Shown here in pieces: positions 19,061 through 28,478 of a stretch of 64,000 nt of DNA (position 1 is its first letter; the number at the start of each line of letters is the position of its first letter). Source of the DNA: Cyanobium usitatum str. Tous (GTDB taxonomy: Bacteria; Cyanobacteriota; Cyanobacteriia; PCC-6307; Cyanobiaceae); the NCBI RefSeq assembly GCF_003011885.1, contig NZ_PXXO01000001.1, positions 62,001-126,000 on the forward strand, given 5' to 3'. The notes below the pieces were generated by a model, which was not told the origin of the DNA, searched no databases, and saw nothing but the letters and a program-made list of their open reading frames with translations. Made by a program: the position numbers and the translations under genes.

Positions 19061-20101
19061 TTGGAGCGGCTTGAGTCGGTGATCGAACTGCAGCAGCTCT
19101 GCAAGCGCTACGGGGGCAAAAAGGCGGCAACTGCCGTCGTTGCCCTCGATAACCTTTCCCTGCAAGTGCCGGCCGGCAGCCTCTATGGCCTGCTTGGTCC
19201 TAACGGTGCCGGTAAGACGACCGCCTTGCGAATCCTTTGCACCCTGCTGGCCCCTGACAGCGGCAGCGTGCGGGTAGGCGGCGTTGATGCCCTGGCCGAG
19301 CCCCGGGCGGTGCGTCGCTTGTTGGGCTACGTGGCCCAGGAGGTGGCAATCGACAAGATCCTCACCGGCCGCGAACTGCTGCAGCTGCAGGGTGATCTTT
19401 ATCACCTGGCCCCAGCTGCCCGGAACCGGCGCATGGATGAGCTGATCGAGCTGCTCGGCATGACCGACTGGATTGATCGGCGTTGCGGGAGCTACTCAGG
19501 CGGGATGCGTCGCCGGCTCGATCTGGCCGCTGGCCTGCTGCACAGTCCCCAAGTGCTGGTGCTCGATGAGCCCACCGTCGGCCTTGATATCGAGAGTCGT
19601 GCTGCGATCTGGTCCGTCTTGCGTCAGCTGCGCGAAGGCGGCACAACCGTGCTGCTTAGCAGCCACTACTTAGAGGAGGTTGATGCCCTGGCTGACCATC
19701 TGGCGATCATCGAGGCTGGCAAGGTCATCGCCGAGGGCGCTCCTGCTGTGCTCAAGGCCGCCTTGGGTGGCGATCGGGTGACCTTGAGGGTGCGTGAATT
19801 CAGTGATGCCGACGAAGCTGAGCGGGTGCGCAGCCTGTTGCACGATTGCGCCGGGGTACGCCAGGTGGTGGTGAATCGGGCCCAGGGCTACTCCCTGAAT
19901 CTGGTGATTGAGCACGACGGCGTTGTCGAGCAGCTGCGCCGCCAATTGGCGGCAGCCGACCTGCCGGTTTTTGCCCTCGCCCAGAGCCGCCCCAGCCTCG
20001 ATGATGTCTATCTCCAGGCCACCGGCCGCACCCTGATGGACGCGGAGCTTGCGGTAGCCGGCAGCCGTGATCCCAAGGCTGAACGCAAAGCGAGCATGTG
20101 A
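19061..20101 (+). CDS. ABC transporter ATP-binding protein (DrrA/CcmA-like exporter)
   Basis: This 346-residue ATPase is of the daunorubicin-resistance/ABC-2 exporter type. Walker A is GPNGAGKTT (near residue 47), the signature is YSGGMRRRLDLA and Walker B is VLVLDEPTVGLD. The C-terminal extension of about 100 residues (HDGVVEQLRRQLAAADLPV) is typical of DrrA-like proteins. The first start codon is TTG at 19061, exactly after the ctaB stop; GTG at 19079 is an alternative. The partner membrane protein follows with overlapping codons. The substrate is unknown; position after ctaB hints at, but does not prove, a respiratory or cofactor link. Confidence 0.9.
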   Translation: MERLESVIELQQLCKRYGGKKAATAVVALDNLSLQVPAGSLYGLLGPNGAGKTTALRILCTLLAPDSGSVRVGGVDALAEPRAVRRLLGYVAQEVAIDKILTGRELLQLQGDLYHLAPAARNRRMDELIELLGMTDWIDRRCGSYSGGMRRRLDLAAGLLHSPQVLVLDEPTVGLDIESRAAIWSVLRQLREGGTTVLLSSHYLEEVDALADHLAIIEAGKVIAEGAPAVLKAALGGDRVTLRVREFSDADEAERVRSLLHDCAGVRQVVVNRAQGYSLNLVIEHDGVVEQLRRQLAAADLPVFALAQSRPSLDDVYLQATGRTLMDAELAVAGSRDPKAERKASM

Positions 20102-20946
20102 TGACCACAACCCTTCCAGTCCCCCAACCCGAGGCATCCGCCTTGGCTGAGATCAGTCAAGAAACCCTGGCCCTCACCCGCCGTTTGTTCGTACAGCTGC
20201 AGCGCCGGCCTTCCACCTTGGTGGCGGGGGTGCTGCAGCCCCTGATCTGGCTGGTGTTGTTTGGCGCCCTGTTTGCCAAGGCTCCGGCGGGCCTGCTGCC
20301 TGGCGGCATCAGCTACGGCCGCTTCCTTGGAGCAGGTGTGATCGTGTTCACGGCCTTCAGTGCGGCCCTGAACGCTGGCCTGCCATTGATGTTTGACCGC
20401 GAATTTGGCTTCCTCAACCGGTTGCTGGTGGCGCCGCTGCGCTCGCGCAGCTCGATCGTGTTCGCCTCGGTGCTCTACATCACCACCCTGAGCTTGGTGC
20501 AGAGCCTGGCGATCATGGGCACTGCCGCATTGCTGGGTTACGGCTGGCCTGGTGGAGCTGGGCTGCTGCTGGTATTGGTCACCTTGCTGTTGTTGGTTTT
20601 TGCAGTCACGGCCTTGAGCTTGGGGCTTGCTTTTGCGCTGCCAGGTCACATCGAGCTGATTGCGGTGATCTTTGTGGCCAACCTGCCACTGCTGTTTGCC
20701 AGCACCGCTTTGGCTCCGTTGTCGTTCATGCCGGCCTGGCTGGGCTGGCTAGCGGCCCTTAATCCCCTTACCTTCGCGATAGAACCGATTCGTGCCGCCT
20801 ATGCGGGACAGGTCTCTCTCACCGCAGTGGTGCTGGAGGCCCCCTACGGCCAGCTCAGCAGCGCCACCTGCCTAGGGGTGCTCGCCTTACTGGCCGCTGG
20901 GTTGTTCCTGCTGATTCGGCCGCTTTTGGATCGCAAGCTCACCTAG
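20101..20946 (+). CDS. ABC-2 type transporter permease
   Basis: This 281-residue membrane protein has six hydrophobic segments in the ABC-2 arrangement: TLVAGVLQPLIWLVLFGALF, an amphipathic ISYGRFLGAGVIVFTAF region, and the last segments FMPAWLGWLAALNPLTFAIEPIRA, the typical ABC-2 end motif. The ATG at 20101 shares a base with the stop of the ATPase gene (TGATG arrangement); a GTG one codon earlier is possible. Together the two genes form a complete exporter. The next small gene starts 11 bases later. Confidence 0.9.
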   Translation: MTTTLPVPQPEASALAEISQETLALTRRLFVQLQRRPSTLVAGVLQPLIWLVLFGALFAKAPAGLLPGGISYGRFLGAGVIVFTAFSAALNAGLPLMFDREFGFLNRLLVAPLRSRSSIVFASVLYITTLSLVQSLAIMGTAALLGYGWPGGAGLLLVLVTLLLLVFAVTALSLGLAFALPGHIELIAVIFVANLPLLFASTALAPLSFMPAWLGWLAALNPLTFAIEPIRAAYAGQVSLTAVVLEAPYGQLSSATCLGVLALLAAGLFLLIRPLLDRKLT

Positions 20947-20957
20947 TAGGTCCTTTC

Positions 20958-21392
20958 GTGACGCAGCCCTCCAGATTCCCCCCGTCCGACCGTCCCGACT
21001 TAGGGGACCGTTTGCTGGCGGCGGTTGCAGAACGGGATCAGGCCATGGCCCAGCGTCTGGTGCAGCAGTGGGCGCACCGCAGGGGGCTAGCGGCCCTCGA
21101 ATCCCTGATCTCCGGCCCACTTTGCGTGGGCCAAGGAGTAGGGGCGGCTGAGTGGCTGCGCTCCCAGGCTGGCCTGGTGTCCAACCCTGAGCTCGAGCTT
21201 GGGACTGGCATATCGATGGTGCAACCAGATCTTCAGCCCACCGTGCAACGGCCTGTGCTGGCCCTTGTGCAGGATGCCCTGGCTCCGGCAGCGCGCAATG
21301 CCGCTCCTGCGCCCTTTGCCCACGCTTCCCTGCGGGCCTGGCTGCCGGATGCTGAAGAGCTCGATGACTTTCACCTTCCCCTGGCCAGCTGA
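20958..21392 (+). CDS. Hypothetical protein
   Basis: A 144-residue soluble protein starting with GTG. The first part (DRLLAAVAERDQAMAQRLVQQWAHRRGLAALESLI) is helical, and the rest is Pro/Ala-rich with an acidic LPDAEELDDFHLPL end. I do not recognise a family. Its stop directly precedes the GTG of the epimerase gene, and it starts 11 bases after the ABC-2 permease, so it probably belongs to the same transcript. Confidence 0.6.
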   Translation: MTQPSRFPPSDRPDLGDRLLAAVAERDQAMAQRLVQQWAHRRGLAALESLISGPLCVGQGVGAAEWLRSQAGLVSNPELELGTGISMVQPDLQPTVQRPVLALVQDALAPAARNAAPAPFAHASLRAWLPDAEELDDFHLPLAS

Positions 21393-22067
21393 GTGAAGCC
21401 CTCCGGTTTGATTGTGTCGGTGCAGGCCCCCGAGGGATCTCCGATGCGCGATCCCGATGTGATCGCCGCCATGGCAGATGCCAGTTTGCGCAATGGCGCC
21501 TCTGGGGTGCGTCTGGAAAGCCCAGAGCACATCGGCGCTGTTCGTCAGCGCTGCCCAAAGGCCCTGATCGTGGGCCTATGGAAGCGCAGCTACCCAGACA
21601 GCTCGGTATACATCACCCCCGGGTGGGAGGAGATTCGTGCTGTTTGGGCTGCTGGTGCCGATGTGGTGGCGATTGATGCCACCGAGCGCTATCGCCCCGG
21701 GGGTGAAAATTTGGAGGGTCTGATCGCCCGCGCCCAGCGGGAGCTTGGTGCTGTGCTGATGGCGGACGTGGACAGCGTTGCCAATGGTCTGCGTGCCGCC
21801 GAGCTGGGTTGCAGCTGGGTCGGCACGACCCTTTATGGCTACACAGAATCAACCTCAGGCCAGAAGCCACCAGCCTGGGATCTATTGCCCCTGCTGCGGC
21901 AGCAATTACCCAACGAGGTGAGCCTGATCTGCGAGGGCGGCATATCAAGCCCCCAGCAGGCCCGCCAAGCCCTCGACCTCGGCGCAGATGCCGTGGTTGT
22001 GGGCACGGCAATCACCGGGGTCGATTTGCAGGTTGCTGCCTATGTACGGGATGTGCTGGCCGGCTGA
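21393..22067 (+). CDS. nanE: NanE-like N-acetylmannosamine-6-phosphate 2-epimerase
   Basis: This TIM-barrel protein has 224 residues and matches the NanE family, which converts ManNAc-6-P to GlcNAc-6-P. Visible elements are GLIVSVQAPEGSPM at the start, AGADVVAIDATERYRPGG, LMADVDSVANGLRAAELGCSWVGTTLYGYT, and the phosphate-binding end ICEGGISSPQQARQALDLGADAVVVGTAI. No sialic acid catabolism gene is nearby, so the physiological substrate is uncertain. The GTG at 21393 directly follows the previous stop. It converges on groEL with 11 bases between the two stops. Confidence 0.82.
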   Translation: MKPSGLIVSVQAPEGSPMRDPDVIAAMADASLRNGASGVRLESPEHIGAVRQRCPKALIVGLWKRSYPDSSVYITPGWEEIRAVWAAGADVVAIDATERYRPGGENLEGLIARAQRELGAVLMADVDSVANGLRAAELGCSWVGTTLYGYTESTSGQKPPAWDLLPLLRQQLPNEVSLICEGGISSPQQARQALDLGADAVVVGTAITGVDLQVAAYVRDVLAG

Positions 22068-22078
22068 GCAGCCTGGGA

Positions 22079-23746
<1,668 letters not shown>

Positions 23747-23865
23747 TCAGTGGAGCCAGGGTCCCACGGCGGACCGCAGCCAGGCCATCGGAGCGGGGTG
23801 GGGAAAGCCGAATCAAGCTGCTGCTTTGGGCTACTGATTCGCTCCAGGCTCGATAGGGTTCAGCA

Positions 23866-24105
23866 ATGGAGGATTTGCTGCAAACAGCACTGGAGAGCGC
23901 GGACGAAGCCATTTCGCTGGATCCGGGCTCCACTGCTAACGCCATGGTGTTTGTGCTCGTGGCGGCGGCCGGAGTGTTGATGGCCTTGGTTTATGTGCCG
24001 GTGAGGCTGTTTTTGACAATCACCGCTCGCAGTCGCCGCCTGCGCCTGCTGCAGCGGATTCGCCGGCTGCGCGAGGAGTTGGCTCAGCCGCTCACAAGCT
24101 CTTGA
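23866..24105 (+). CDS. Small single-pass membrane protein, hypothetical
   Basis: 79 residues: an acidic N-terminus (MEDLLQTALESADEAISLDPGS), a hydrophobic stretch at about 26-52 (AMVFVLVAAAGVLMALVYVPVRLFL) and a strongly basic C-terminus (ARSRRLRLLQRIRRLREELA). This is the layout of a membrane protein with the basic end in the cytoplasm. I do not recognise the family. It starts 134 bases from groEL in divergent orientation. Its last codons and stop lie in the first unit of a 15-base tandem repeat. Confidence 0.6.
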   Translation: MEDLLQTALESADEAISLDPGSTANAMVFVLVAAAGVLMALVYVPVRLFLTITARSRRLRLLQRIRRLREELAQPLTSS

Positions 24106-24158
24106 ACTGCCAAGTCTTGGACTATCAAGTCTTGACCTGCCAGGTCTTGAAATAGAAG
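24100..24158. repeat. 15-base tandem repeat, about 3.9 units
   Basis: Units run 24100-24114, 24115-24129, 24130-24144 and a partial one from 24145. The shared core is TCTTGRMCTRYCARG; the first two thirds are conserved and the rest varies. It spans the stop codon of the 79-residue membrane protein and ends 10 bases before the fabG stop, so it fills the gap between two convergent genes. Confidence 0.85.
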
Positions 24159-24168
24159 TCTCAAGCTC

Positions 24169-24936
24169 TCATCGCATAACCATGCCGCCATCCACCTGCA
24201 GCACCTGGCCGGTGATGTAGGCGGCAGCCGGGTCGGCGGCCAGAAAGCGCACTGCACCTGCCACCTCGGCGGCGCTGCCCATCCTCCCCAGGGGAATCGC
24301 CGCCAGGATGGGTTCTTTGTCGAGTTCGGCGGTCATGTCGCTCTCGATGAAGCCTGGGGCAACGGCATTGACGGTGACCCCACGGGCGGCAAATTCAGCC
24401 GCATTGCTGCGGGTTAGGCCGATCACCCCTGCCTTGGCGGCGCTGTAGTTGGCCTGGCCTGGATTGCCCATCAGGGCCACCACTGAGGTGATGTTGATGA
24501 TGCGGCCGCTGCGGGCCTTGAGCATGGCCCGGCTCACAGCGCGGGTGCAGAGAAACACGCCGGTGAGATTGAGGTTGATCACGTTCTGCCAGTCGGCGGT
24601 TTTCATCCGCATCAGCAGGCCGTCGCGGGTGATGCCGGCGTTGTTAACCAACACGTCGAGCCGGCCGCCCCTGGCGAGCACCGCTTTAACCATGGCCTCG
24701 ACCTGCTCTTCATCGGCTACATCGGCCCGATGGCTCCAGGCTTCGCCCCCGGCAGCAGTGATCTCAGCCACGACCGCTTCGGCTGCATCCGGGGAGCTGG
24801 CGTAATTCACTACTACTTGGGCGCCGGCCCCTGCCAGCTCAAGGGCGATGGCGCGACCGATACCCCGGCTGGCACCGGTAACCAGCGCCACTTGGCCGGT
24901 CAGGGGGGCTGGGCTGGACATCACGGCACTCGACAT
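24169..24936 (-). CDS. fabG: 3-oxoacyl-[acyl-carrier-protein] reductase
   Basis: This 255-residue short-chain dehydrogenase carries out NADPH-dependent reduction of 3-oxoacyl-ACP in fatty acid synthesis. It has the nucleotide-binding [10 protein letters not shown], the NNAG motif, the catalytic Ser in [11 protein letters not shown], and Y-x3-K in YSAAKAG. The end [13 protein letters not shown] is typical of FabG. Two ATGs start the frame (24936 and 24921); the second gives the more usual short leader. The gene stops just beyond the 15-base repeat array. Confidence 0.94.
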   Translation of the reverse strand: MSSAVMSSPAPLTGQVALVTGASRGIGRAIALELAGAGAQVVVNYASSPDAAEAVVAEITAAGGEAWSHRADVADEEQVEAMVKAVLARGGRLDVLVNNAGITRDGLLMRMKTADWQNVINLNLTGVFLCTRAVSRAMLKARSGRIINITSVVALMGNPGQANYSAAKAGVIGLTRSNAAEFAARGVTVNAVAPGFIESDMTAELDKEPILAAIPLGRMGSAAEVAGAVRFLAADPAAAYITGQVLQVDGGMVMR

Positions 24937-24993
24937 CGCGGCACTGGGGTTTGTGGCGCTGATCGTATGGCCTGACTATCCCCCGAACCCCAA

Positions 24994-25839
24994 TTATCCC
25001 AGTCCCAGGGCGGCGAGCACCTCGGCGTCGCCAAGTTGGCTGAGGTTGGCCGCGCTGCCGAGGCCCTGCACCCCAGCGCGGCTGGGCAGGCTGGCGGGAT
25101 CCCGGCCCAGGGCCACCAGCGGCAGGCCGAGCAGCAGGGCCAATTCGATGGCTACGGGGTCGCTGGCTAGCACCACATCGGCACTGGCGATCTGGGCGGC
25201 GCGCTTACGCATATCTCCGGCCCCAGTGCCAGCTAGTGCAGGCACGGTCCGCAGGTTGGGCAGCTTGCTGAGGATCTGGGAGGGTAGGTCTTGCCATTGC
25301 TGGGCTGGCCAGTCGCCGCCAGCACCGGAGGGGGCTAGCAGCAGGGCCGGTCCATCGCCACTGGGTAGGGCCGCGCTGGCGGCCTCCAGGTCGCCCGGGG
25401 CGATCGGCAACCGGAAAGAATCAGCCTCGAGCCGCACCCCGATGGGCCGCAGGAAGGCTTCAAAGGCCTGGTTGGCCCAGCCGCCCTCGATGGGGGTGAT
25501 CCGCTCGGTGGCGGAAAAGCCACTGCTGGCGACCCGGGTGGGGATGTGGCTCATCGACAGCATCAGATCCATCTGGCGGCTGGGCGCCAGGTTGAGGCTC
25601 ACCTGAAAATCAGGCTCCCGCACCGAGCCCATCAAGTTGGCCCAATCGGCAAGGGTTGCCTGCTCGTAGGTGAAGGGCATGGCCCGTTCCACGGCTGGAT
25701 GCATGGACCAAAGGGGAACCGCCGCTAATGGACAGACCACCTGGACGTCGGCATGGAGTTGGTCGGCGACGGCAGCAACGGCGGCAAAACTCTGCAGCTG
25801 CTGGCTGCTGCCGCCCGGAATCAGAAACAGGGCGCGCAT
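24994..25839 (-). CDS. Glycosyltransferase family 9 (heptosyltransferase-like)
   Basis: The protein has 281 residues. The start MRALFLIPGGSSQQLQSF, the middle FQVSLNLAPSRQMDLMLS and the end VVLASDPVAIELALLLGLPLVALG resemble ADP-heptose:LPS heptosyltransferases, which transfer sugars in lipopolysaccharide-core assembly. The usual GT9 motif S-D-x-G-x-H (acceptor/donor site) is replaced here by SDPVAIELA, so donor and activity are uncertain. I use the ATG at 25839; a longer open frame upstream runs antisense into ispD. It is divergent from ispD with 73 bases between the starts. Confidence 0.8.
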   Translation of the reverse strand: MRALFLIPGGSSQQLQSFAAVAAVADQLHADVQVVCPLAAVPLWSMHPAVERAMPFTYEQATLADWANLMGSVREPDFQVSLNLAPSRQMDLMLSMSHIPTRVASSGFSATERITPIEGGWANQAFEAFLRPIGVRLEADSFRLPIAPGDLEAASAALPSGDGPALLLAPSGAGGDWPAQQWQDLPSQILSKLPNLRTVPALAGTGAGDMRKRAAQIASADVVLASDPVAIELALLLGLPLVALGRDPASLPSRAGVQGLGSAANLSQLGDAEVLAALGLG

Positions 25840-25912
25840 CGCAAACGACACAGGTTCGGCGGCCTGATTGTATGGATCAGATTCGGATTGACCCGTCTCG
25901 CGGGAGTCGCTT

Positions 25913-26593
25913 GTGCATTTGCTGATCGCCGCAGCCGGCAGCGGACGCCGCATGGGGGCCACTGGCAACAAGCTGCTGTTGCCAGTGGCGGGGCGGTCGG
26001 TGCTGGCCTGGACCCTGGATGCGTCCCTCGCCTGCCCCGCCATTAGCTGGATCGGCATCGTGGGCCAGCCCGTTGATGCAGCCGCGATAGCGGCGATCGT
26101 GGCTGAAGCAAAGCCAGACCTGCCGGTGCAGTGGATTGAGGGTGGTGACACCCGTCAGGAGTCGGTGAGCCGGGGGCTGGCGGCCCTGCCGGCAGCTGCT
26201 GGTGGTGTGCTGATCCACGACGGGGCTCGCTGTCTTGTCGAGCCAGAACTGCTGGCCCGCTGTGCCGCTGCGGTGCAGCAAGGCGCAGCGGTGATCGCCG
26301 CCACCCCCGTAACCGACACGATCAAGCAGGTGGATGGAGCTGGCACCATCACGGCCACCCCAGATCGCAGCTGGTTGTGGGCAGCCCAAACTCCCCAGGG
26401 TTTTCCGGTGCAGCAGCTGCGGGCTGCCCATGCAACCGCCACGGAGCAGGGCTGGAGCGTCACCGACGATGCGGCCCTGTTTGAGCGGCTGGGTTTGGCG
26501 GTGCAGGTGTTGGAGGCGCCTGCCTCCAACATCAAGCTCACCACCCCTTTCGATCTCACCGTGGCAGCGGCGGTGCTTGCTTCGCGCTGCTGA
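25913..26593 (+). CDS. ispD: 2-C-methyl-D-erythritol 4-phosphate cytidylyltransferase
   Basis: IspD adds CMP to methylerythritol phosphate in the MEP pathway for isoprenoids. The 226-residue protein has the nucleotide-binding start [12 protein letters not shown] with the later NK of the family (GNKLLLP), the GGDTRQESV segment, [11 protein letters not shown] and [11 protein letters not shown]. The start is GTG at 25913. The last 38 bases overlap the end of the LdcA-type peptidase gene on the other strand. Confidence 0.95.
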   Translation: MHLLIAAAGSGRRMGATGNKLLLPVAGRSVLAWTLDASLACPAISWIGIVGQPVDAAAIAAIVAEAKPDLPVQWIEGGDTRQESVSRGLAALPAAAGGVLIHDGARCLVEPELLARCAAAVQQGAAVIAATPVTDTIKQVDGAGTITATPDRSWLWAAQTPQGFPVQQLRAAHATATEQGWSVTDDAALFERLGLAVQVLEAPASNIKLTTPFDLTVAAAVLASRC

Positions 26594-27485
26594 TCCGCAG
26601 CTGGCCGCTGCTGCCATCGAGCTCGGCCCAGGCACCTAGGGGTAGGGCCGCATTGCCGGCCACATGACCCATGGGCAAGTTGCTCACCACGGGGATGCCG
26701 AGATCGCTTGTGCGCTCGCGGAGCACCTGCTCGAGGCTGAAACGATCAGCTTCGGCTGGGTTTTCATCGCAGTCTGTGAACTGCCCCAGGCCGATGCCGG
26801 CCAGCTGCTGCAGCCCACCGCCCAGCCGCCAGTGGGTGAGCATGCGCTCGATTCGGTATGGCGCTTCGCCCACGTCTTCGAGCACCAAAATGGCGCCGCG
26901 CAGATCCGGCAGATACGGCGTACCCAGCAGGTGGGTGGCCACGGTGAGGTTGGCGGCTAGCAGGGGGCCTGCGGCGCTGCCGCCACACCAGCCCTCGCCC
27001 TGAAGGTCGCCCAGGGGTTCGCCAAACAACAGGCACCGCAGCCGCTCCTGGCTCCAGGCTGGTTCGGCGGCCAAGGTGGTGAGCAGCGGCCCATGGATGG
27101 CACCTCCCTGCCCCTGGGCTAGTTGGGCCCAGAGCAGGGAGGTGACGTCGGAGAAACCAAGCAGCCAGCGAGCTGGCAGGGCCAGGGGTGCTTCCAACAA
27201 CCGGGCCGCTCCCCAGCCGCCCCGCACACAGGCCAGCAGTTCGGCGCCCCGCCTGGCGGCCGCTTCCAGGTCGCCGCGTCGCTCTTGGTCTTGGCCGGCC
27301 AGATAGCCCCACTGGCGCCCGTGCAGCGGCGTGCGCTCCACCTCCAGCCCCCAGCCCTCGAGCACGGCGATGCCCGCCTCCAGGCGCGCCAAGGCGTCTT
27401 CGCCCAGCAGGGCTGAGCTTGCGGCCACCAGCTGCACCCGATCCCCTGGCCGCAGCGGTGAGGGCTGACGTATGACCTGGCTCAT
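26556..27485 (-). CDS. Peptidase S66, LD-carboxypeptidase (LdcA-like)
   Basis: The protein has 309 residues from the ATG at 27485. Family elements are [14 protein letters not shown] at the start, [13 protein letters not shown] (with the Tyr of the usual RGGYG replaced by Trp) and [14 protein letters not shown]. The catalytic Ser after ...LLGFSD and later Glu/His in [16 protein letters not shown] and [14 protein letters not shown] are present. LdcA removes the D-Ala from tetrapeptides in peptidoglycan recycling. The start overlaps the end of the ubiA-like gene by four bases, so the two are co-translated. It overlaps ispD by 38 bases at the 3' end. Confidence 0.88.
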   Translation of the reverse strand: MSQVIRQPSPLRPGDRVQLVAASSALLGEDALARLEAGIAVLEGWGLEVERTPLHGRQWGYLAGQDQERRGDLEAAARRGAELLACVRGGWGAARLLEAPLALPARWLLGFSDVTSLLWAQLAQGQGGAIHGPLLTTLAAEPAWSQERLRCLLFGEPLGDLQGEGWCGGSAAGPLLAANLTVATHLLGTPYLPDLRGAILVLEDVGEAPYRIERMLTHWRLGGGLQQLAGIGLGQFTDCDENPAEADRFSLEQVLRERTSDLGIPVVSNLPMGHVAGNAALPLGAWAELDGSSGQLRISSAKQAPPLPR

Positions 27486-28387
27486 GGCAGCTGCCCCAGC
27501 ACCAGGGCGAGCAGCAGCAGCCCTCCCAGCTGCACCTGGCGGCTGAAGTGGCGGCCGTAGGCGGACCTTGGCAGGTTGGGGCGGCGCAGCAGGGCGGCTT
27601 CGCGCTGCATGCCGGCTGCTGCCAGCAGACCCAACGGCCAGCTGATCCAGCCGCATCCCTGCAGGCCGGCGGCTAGCCCCAGGGCCAGGGCGGCGAGGCC
27701 GTAGCTGATCGCCACCGCCAGGGGTGCCAGGCTGCCGAGGCTGAGGGCACTGCTGCGCACGCCGATGGCCCAGTCGTCATCCCGGTCGGCCATGGCGTAA
27801 ACCGTGTCGAAGCCGAAGGTCCAAAGCAAGGTGGCCAGCCACACCAGGGCCAGGGGCCAGCCGCCGGCCAGGGAGCCGGTGGCAGCGGCCCAGGGGATCA
27901 GCACCGCAAAGCCCCAGCAGATGGCCAGCACCAGTTGGGGGTAACCAAACCAGCGTTTAGCCGAGGGGTAGAGCAGCACTGGCGGCAGGGCCGCGATTGC
28001 CAGCAGCAGGCAGAGGTTGCGGCTGGCGGCGGGCAACCCCCACATCAGCACCAGCAGCACTGCCAAGGCGACGACCAGGCTGAGCAGCAGCAGGCCTATC
28101 GCCTCGCCAACGCCAACGCGGCCATCGGCCAGGGGACGGCTTCGGGTGCGCTCCACCAAGGGGTCGATGCGGCGGTCCCAGAGGTCGTTGGCGATGCAGC
28201 CGGCCGCGCTCACCGCGAGTCCTCCCAGCACTATTAATCCCACCAACAGCGGCGCGGGTGGGGCGTTTGGGGTGAGCCAGAGGCTCCAGCCAGCTGGAAT
28301 CAGCAGGATCAGGCGGCCACTGGGCTTGTGCCAGCGCACCAGCTCCAGCCAGGCCCCCAGACGGGTGCCGCGCGTCAAGTTGGCCAT
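27482..28387 (-). CDS. 4-hydroxybenzoate polyprenyltransferase (UbiA family)
   Basis: This 301-residue membrane protein has about nine helices. The aspartate-rich motifs are NDLWDRRIDPLVERTRSRPL (near residue 67) and DTVYAMADRDDD (near residue 195), which bind the prenyl diphosphate through magnesium. In cyanobacteria the likely product is the plastoquinone precursor 4-hydroxybenzoate with a solanesyl-type chain. It is the first gene of the unit with the S66 peptidase and is divergent from ppx (91 bases between). Confidence 0.92.
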   Translation of the reverse strand: MANLTRGTRLGAWLELVRWHKPSGRLILLIPAGWSLWLTPNAPPAPLLVGLIVLGGLAVSAAGCIANDLWDRRIDPLVERTRSRPLADGRVGVGEAIGLLLLSLVVALAVLLVLMWGLPAASRNLCLLLAIAALPPVLLYPSAKRWFGYPQLVLAICWGFAVLIPWAAATGSLAGGWPLALVWLATLLWTFGFDTVYAMADRDDDWAIGVRSSALSLGSLAPLAVAISYGLAALALGLAAGLQGCGWISWPLGLLAAAGMQREAALLRRPNLPRSAYGRHFSRQVQLGGLLLLALVLGQLP

Positions 28388-28478
28388 GCCCCCTTTTCGT
28401 CGTGCCGCACCCTAGGTGTGCCGGTGGGATGGGCCGTGGGTGGCAAAGTAGCGCCCCCAGTGGCAGTTGCTGAGCTAG

